Positions 43,572-45,476 of a DNA stretch of 45,476 bases are shown piece after piece. This DNA comes from Armatimonadota bacterium (GTDB lineage: Bacteria > Vulcanimicrobiota > Xenobia > RGZZ01), in the NCBI GenBank assembly GCA_016868975.1, contig VGFD01000002.1, positions 1 through 45,476 on the forward strand, read 5' to 3'. The notes beneath the pieces were generated by a model. It was not told the DNA's origin and did not search any database. It saw only the letters and a list, made by a program, of their open reading frames with translations. The first letter of the stretch is position 1; each line of letters opens with the position of its first letter. The position numbers were made by a program, and so were the translations under genes.

Positions 43572-45128
43572 ATGGTAAACGTCTCCGCCCCTCTCCCCGC
43601 AAAGACGCTCCAGGAAGTCCGCGACCTGTGGAAGGGCGATCAGGACCATTATTTCAGCGCGGGCCACTCCGAGTCCGCGGACGGGCGGGTGCGCGCCGAG
43701 GTCGGCTACGACTACGGCTCCTGCGGCGAGGCGGGGAAATCCTGGGTCTCGATATCCGAGAACGGCCGCGAGTTGCGCACCTACCGCGTGAAGCAGAGCA
43801 ACCGCCTGGAGCATCCCGTGGTCTCGCCCGACGGCGACTCGGTCTACGTCCAGCAGAACAAAGGGGACAGCTACAAGGTCGTCGAGCTGGACACCCACGG
43901 CGGCGGCCTGTTCAGCAAGCGCACCGCGTTCCGCCTGGGGCGTCAGCCGCTGTCCGCCATCACCGCCAAGCCGGATGGGAAGTCCCTGGTGCTCGCGCAG
44001 GACAACGTCCTCTCGGTCTACGATCGCCGTGGCGGGTTTCTCCCGTGGGCGAAGCGCTTCTGGAACTGGCAGGGCAATCCGCGCGAGGTCGGCAAGCTGC
44101 CCGAGCCCGCGCGCACGGTGAAGTGCCTTTCCGACGGCAGCGTGTACGTTCGCCCATCCTACGCGCGGCGTGCCTACATCGTGTCGCCCGATTTTGAGAA
44201 GATTCGCCGCGTGCCGCTGGAGGAGCTCGATCCCTCCGGCTATCGCAGTGAGGTACGCTCACACGCCAGCTGGATTCCCAGGGACAAGATCGACGCCTTC
44301 GTCTCAGACGACGACTGGCTGGTCACCGATGAGGCCGAGGTGAAGGCCCACGCGGCAAAACCGTCCCCGACGAATGATCGGGTGGCGGTTGTCACCACCG
44401 AGGACAAGCAGTCGAAGCTGTGGCTGTGGGACGTGGGCAGCGCGAAGGCCCGTCCGATTGCGGACCTTCCCATCGAGGGCGACGCCCGGAACCGCGAGGT
44501 GAAGTGGGCGCAGGACGGCGGATTCATCCTGGTGACCCAGGGCGTGCGCGGCGCGGGCACGGAAGCCATCGTGGCGGACGCCGCAAGCGGGAGATTCTGG
44601 CCGCTCGCCAACGTCGAGGGCGGCAAGGGCATCGAGATCTCGCCCGACGGCCAGCACGTGGCCGCCGTGTCGGGCCGCGACGGCACGCTCACGCTCTGGG
44701 ATCGCGCCGCCGGCAAGACCGAAGTGCAGCCCATCGACCAGAAGGGCCGCTCGATGGCGGATGCCTCGGTCAAGTTCACCCCCGACGGCAAGCACGCGGT
44801 CGTCATCGCGCGGCCCGCGCAACTGCGCCAGTTCGAGGTGCACGTGAGGTCGCTTGACGGCGCGCTGCACGAAGTGATTCCGGCCGTGGACAGTCCTTCG
44901 CTTGACGGTGCCACGCTGAGGTTCCGCATCGGCGACCAGGAGCAGACCGTCTCCCTGCCCGAGGGGCTGGCCACGCTCAAGGAGCAGCCCTGGTACGTGA
45001 ATCCGTCGACCGGGGCGCTGTTCGGCGGCGATGGGAAGGATGGCCTGAAGGTCGAGCGCGGCGACGAGCACGTGAACGTGGGCGGGATCGTGGTTCCCGT
45101 CCGCAAGCCAGATGCGGCGGGCGCCTGA
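43572..45128 (+). CDS. Beta-propeller (WD40/TolB-like) protein
   Basis: Repeated PVVSPDGDSVYV, AKPDGKSLVLAQ, EISPDGQHVAAVSGRDGTLTLWD, KFTPDGKHAVVIA. Confidence 0.8.
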   Translation: MVNVSAPLPAKTLQEVRDLWKGDQDHYFSAGHSESADGRVRAEVGYDYGSCGEAGKSWVSISENGRELRTYRVKQSNRLEHPVVSPDGDSVYVQQNKGDSYKVVELDTHGGGLFSKRTAFRLGRQPLSAITAKPDGKSLVLAQDNVLSVYDRRGGFLPWAKRFWNWQGNPREVGKLPEPARTVKCLSDGSVYVRPSYARRAYIVSPDFEKIRRVPLEELDPSGYRSEVRSHASWIPRDKIDAFVSDDDWLVTDEAEVKAHAAKPSPTNDRVAVVTTEDKQSKLWLWDVGSAKARPIADLPIEGDARNREVKWAQDGGFILVTQGVRGAGTEAIVADAASGRFWPLANVEGGKGIEISPDGQHVAAVSGRDGTLTLWDRAAGKTEVQPIDQKGRSMADASVKFTPDGKHAVVIARPAQLRQFEVHVRSLDGALHEVIPAVDSPSLDGATLRFRIGDQEQTVSLPEGLATLKEQPWYVNPSTGALFGGDGKDGLKVERGDEHVNVGGIVVPVRKPDAAGA

Positions 45129-45179
45129 CTTGACTGGGATTGATAGGAATCGCGTCGCCTCGCTATAATTGGTGCCGCA

Positions 45180-45461
45180 ATGAAAAACGAGAGCGGTTGG
45201 GTCGCGCCGTCCACGCCTGAGCACGTGCTGGGCCTCGTCGAAGAGGCCATGAAGGACGACGAGCAGCTCATCATGCTCCACCCGGACTGGTGCAAGAGCT
45301 GCGCGCTGTGCGTGGACGTCTGCCCCAAGGACTGCCTGGAAATGGACGGTCCGCTCCCCCGCCTGACCGACGCAAAGCTCTGCACCAGTTGCGGGATGTG
45401 CGAATATCTCTGTCCTGATTTTGCCATCCACGTGTTGAAGCTGCGGTGGCAAAAGGGATGA
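45180..45461 (+). CDS. 4Fe-4S ferredoxin, 2-oxoacid:ferredoxin oxidoreductase delta-subunit-like
   Basis: CKSCALCVDVCPKDCLEMD and CTSCGMCEYLCPDFAI. Confidence 0.88.
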   Translation: MKNESGWVAPSTPEHVLGLVEEAMKDDEQLIMLHPDWCKSCALCVDVCPKDCLEMDGPLPRLTDAKLCTSCGMCEYLCPDFAIHVLKLRWQKG

Positions 45462-45476
45462 TTACCGCGGAAAATA

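Overview
High-GC bacterial chromosomal window, about 45.5 kb and densely coding. No rRNA, tRNA, CRISPR array or transposase was recognised. Left part: a tightly overlapping minus-strand operon (inorganic pyrophosphatase, RluA-type pseudouridine synthase, SAM methyltransferase, ABC-F ATPase), an EF-hand protein, an atypical glutaredoxin and a 1557-aa protein of unknown function. Middle (about 11.8-28 kb): an accessory region with an FHA-FHA-ABC transporter, several type IV pilus / type II secretion prepilin genes, two GspF/PilC-like genes (one frameshifted), a type II PI4-kinase-like protein, an ankyrin protein, an FHA-pseudo-cyclase, a GAF histidine kinase and a ParE-type toxin-antitoxin pair. 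Right part: Uma2, Tex, PilZ, TruA, EcfT, a frameshifted VOC gene, a DUF4384-like protein, a four-repeat protein, malate dehydrogenase, a molybdopterin/FeS-NrfD/cytochrome operon, a YidD-domain fusion, a beta-propeller and a KorD-like ferredoxin. The strongest unusual signals are: (1) a two-gene FHA cassette that appears to split a prepilin gene in the opposite strand, next to a pseudopilin pseudogene with two nonsense codons and a frameshift; (2) an FHA/class III cyclase-fold protein that has lost both metal-binding Asp residues; (3) a YidD-like domain fused to a glycine-rich membrane region; (4) a 1557-aa protein with a C-terminal internal duplication and a possible cryptic Cys-His-Asp centre; (5) a PI4K-like kinase beside an ankyrin protein inside the pilus region. 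All calls come from reading the sequence and the supplied translations; no homology search was run.
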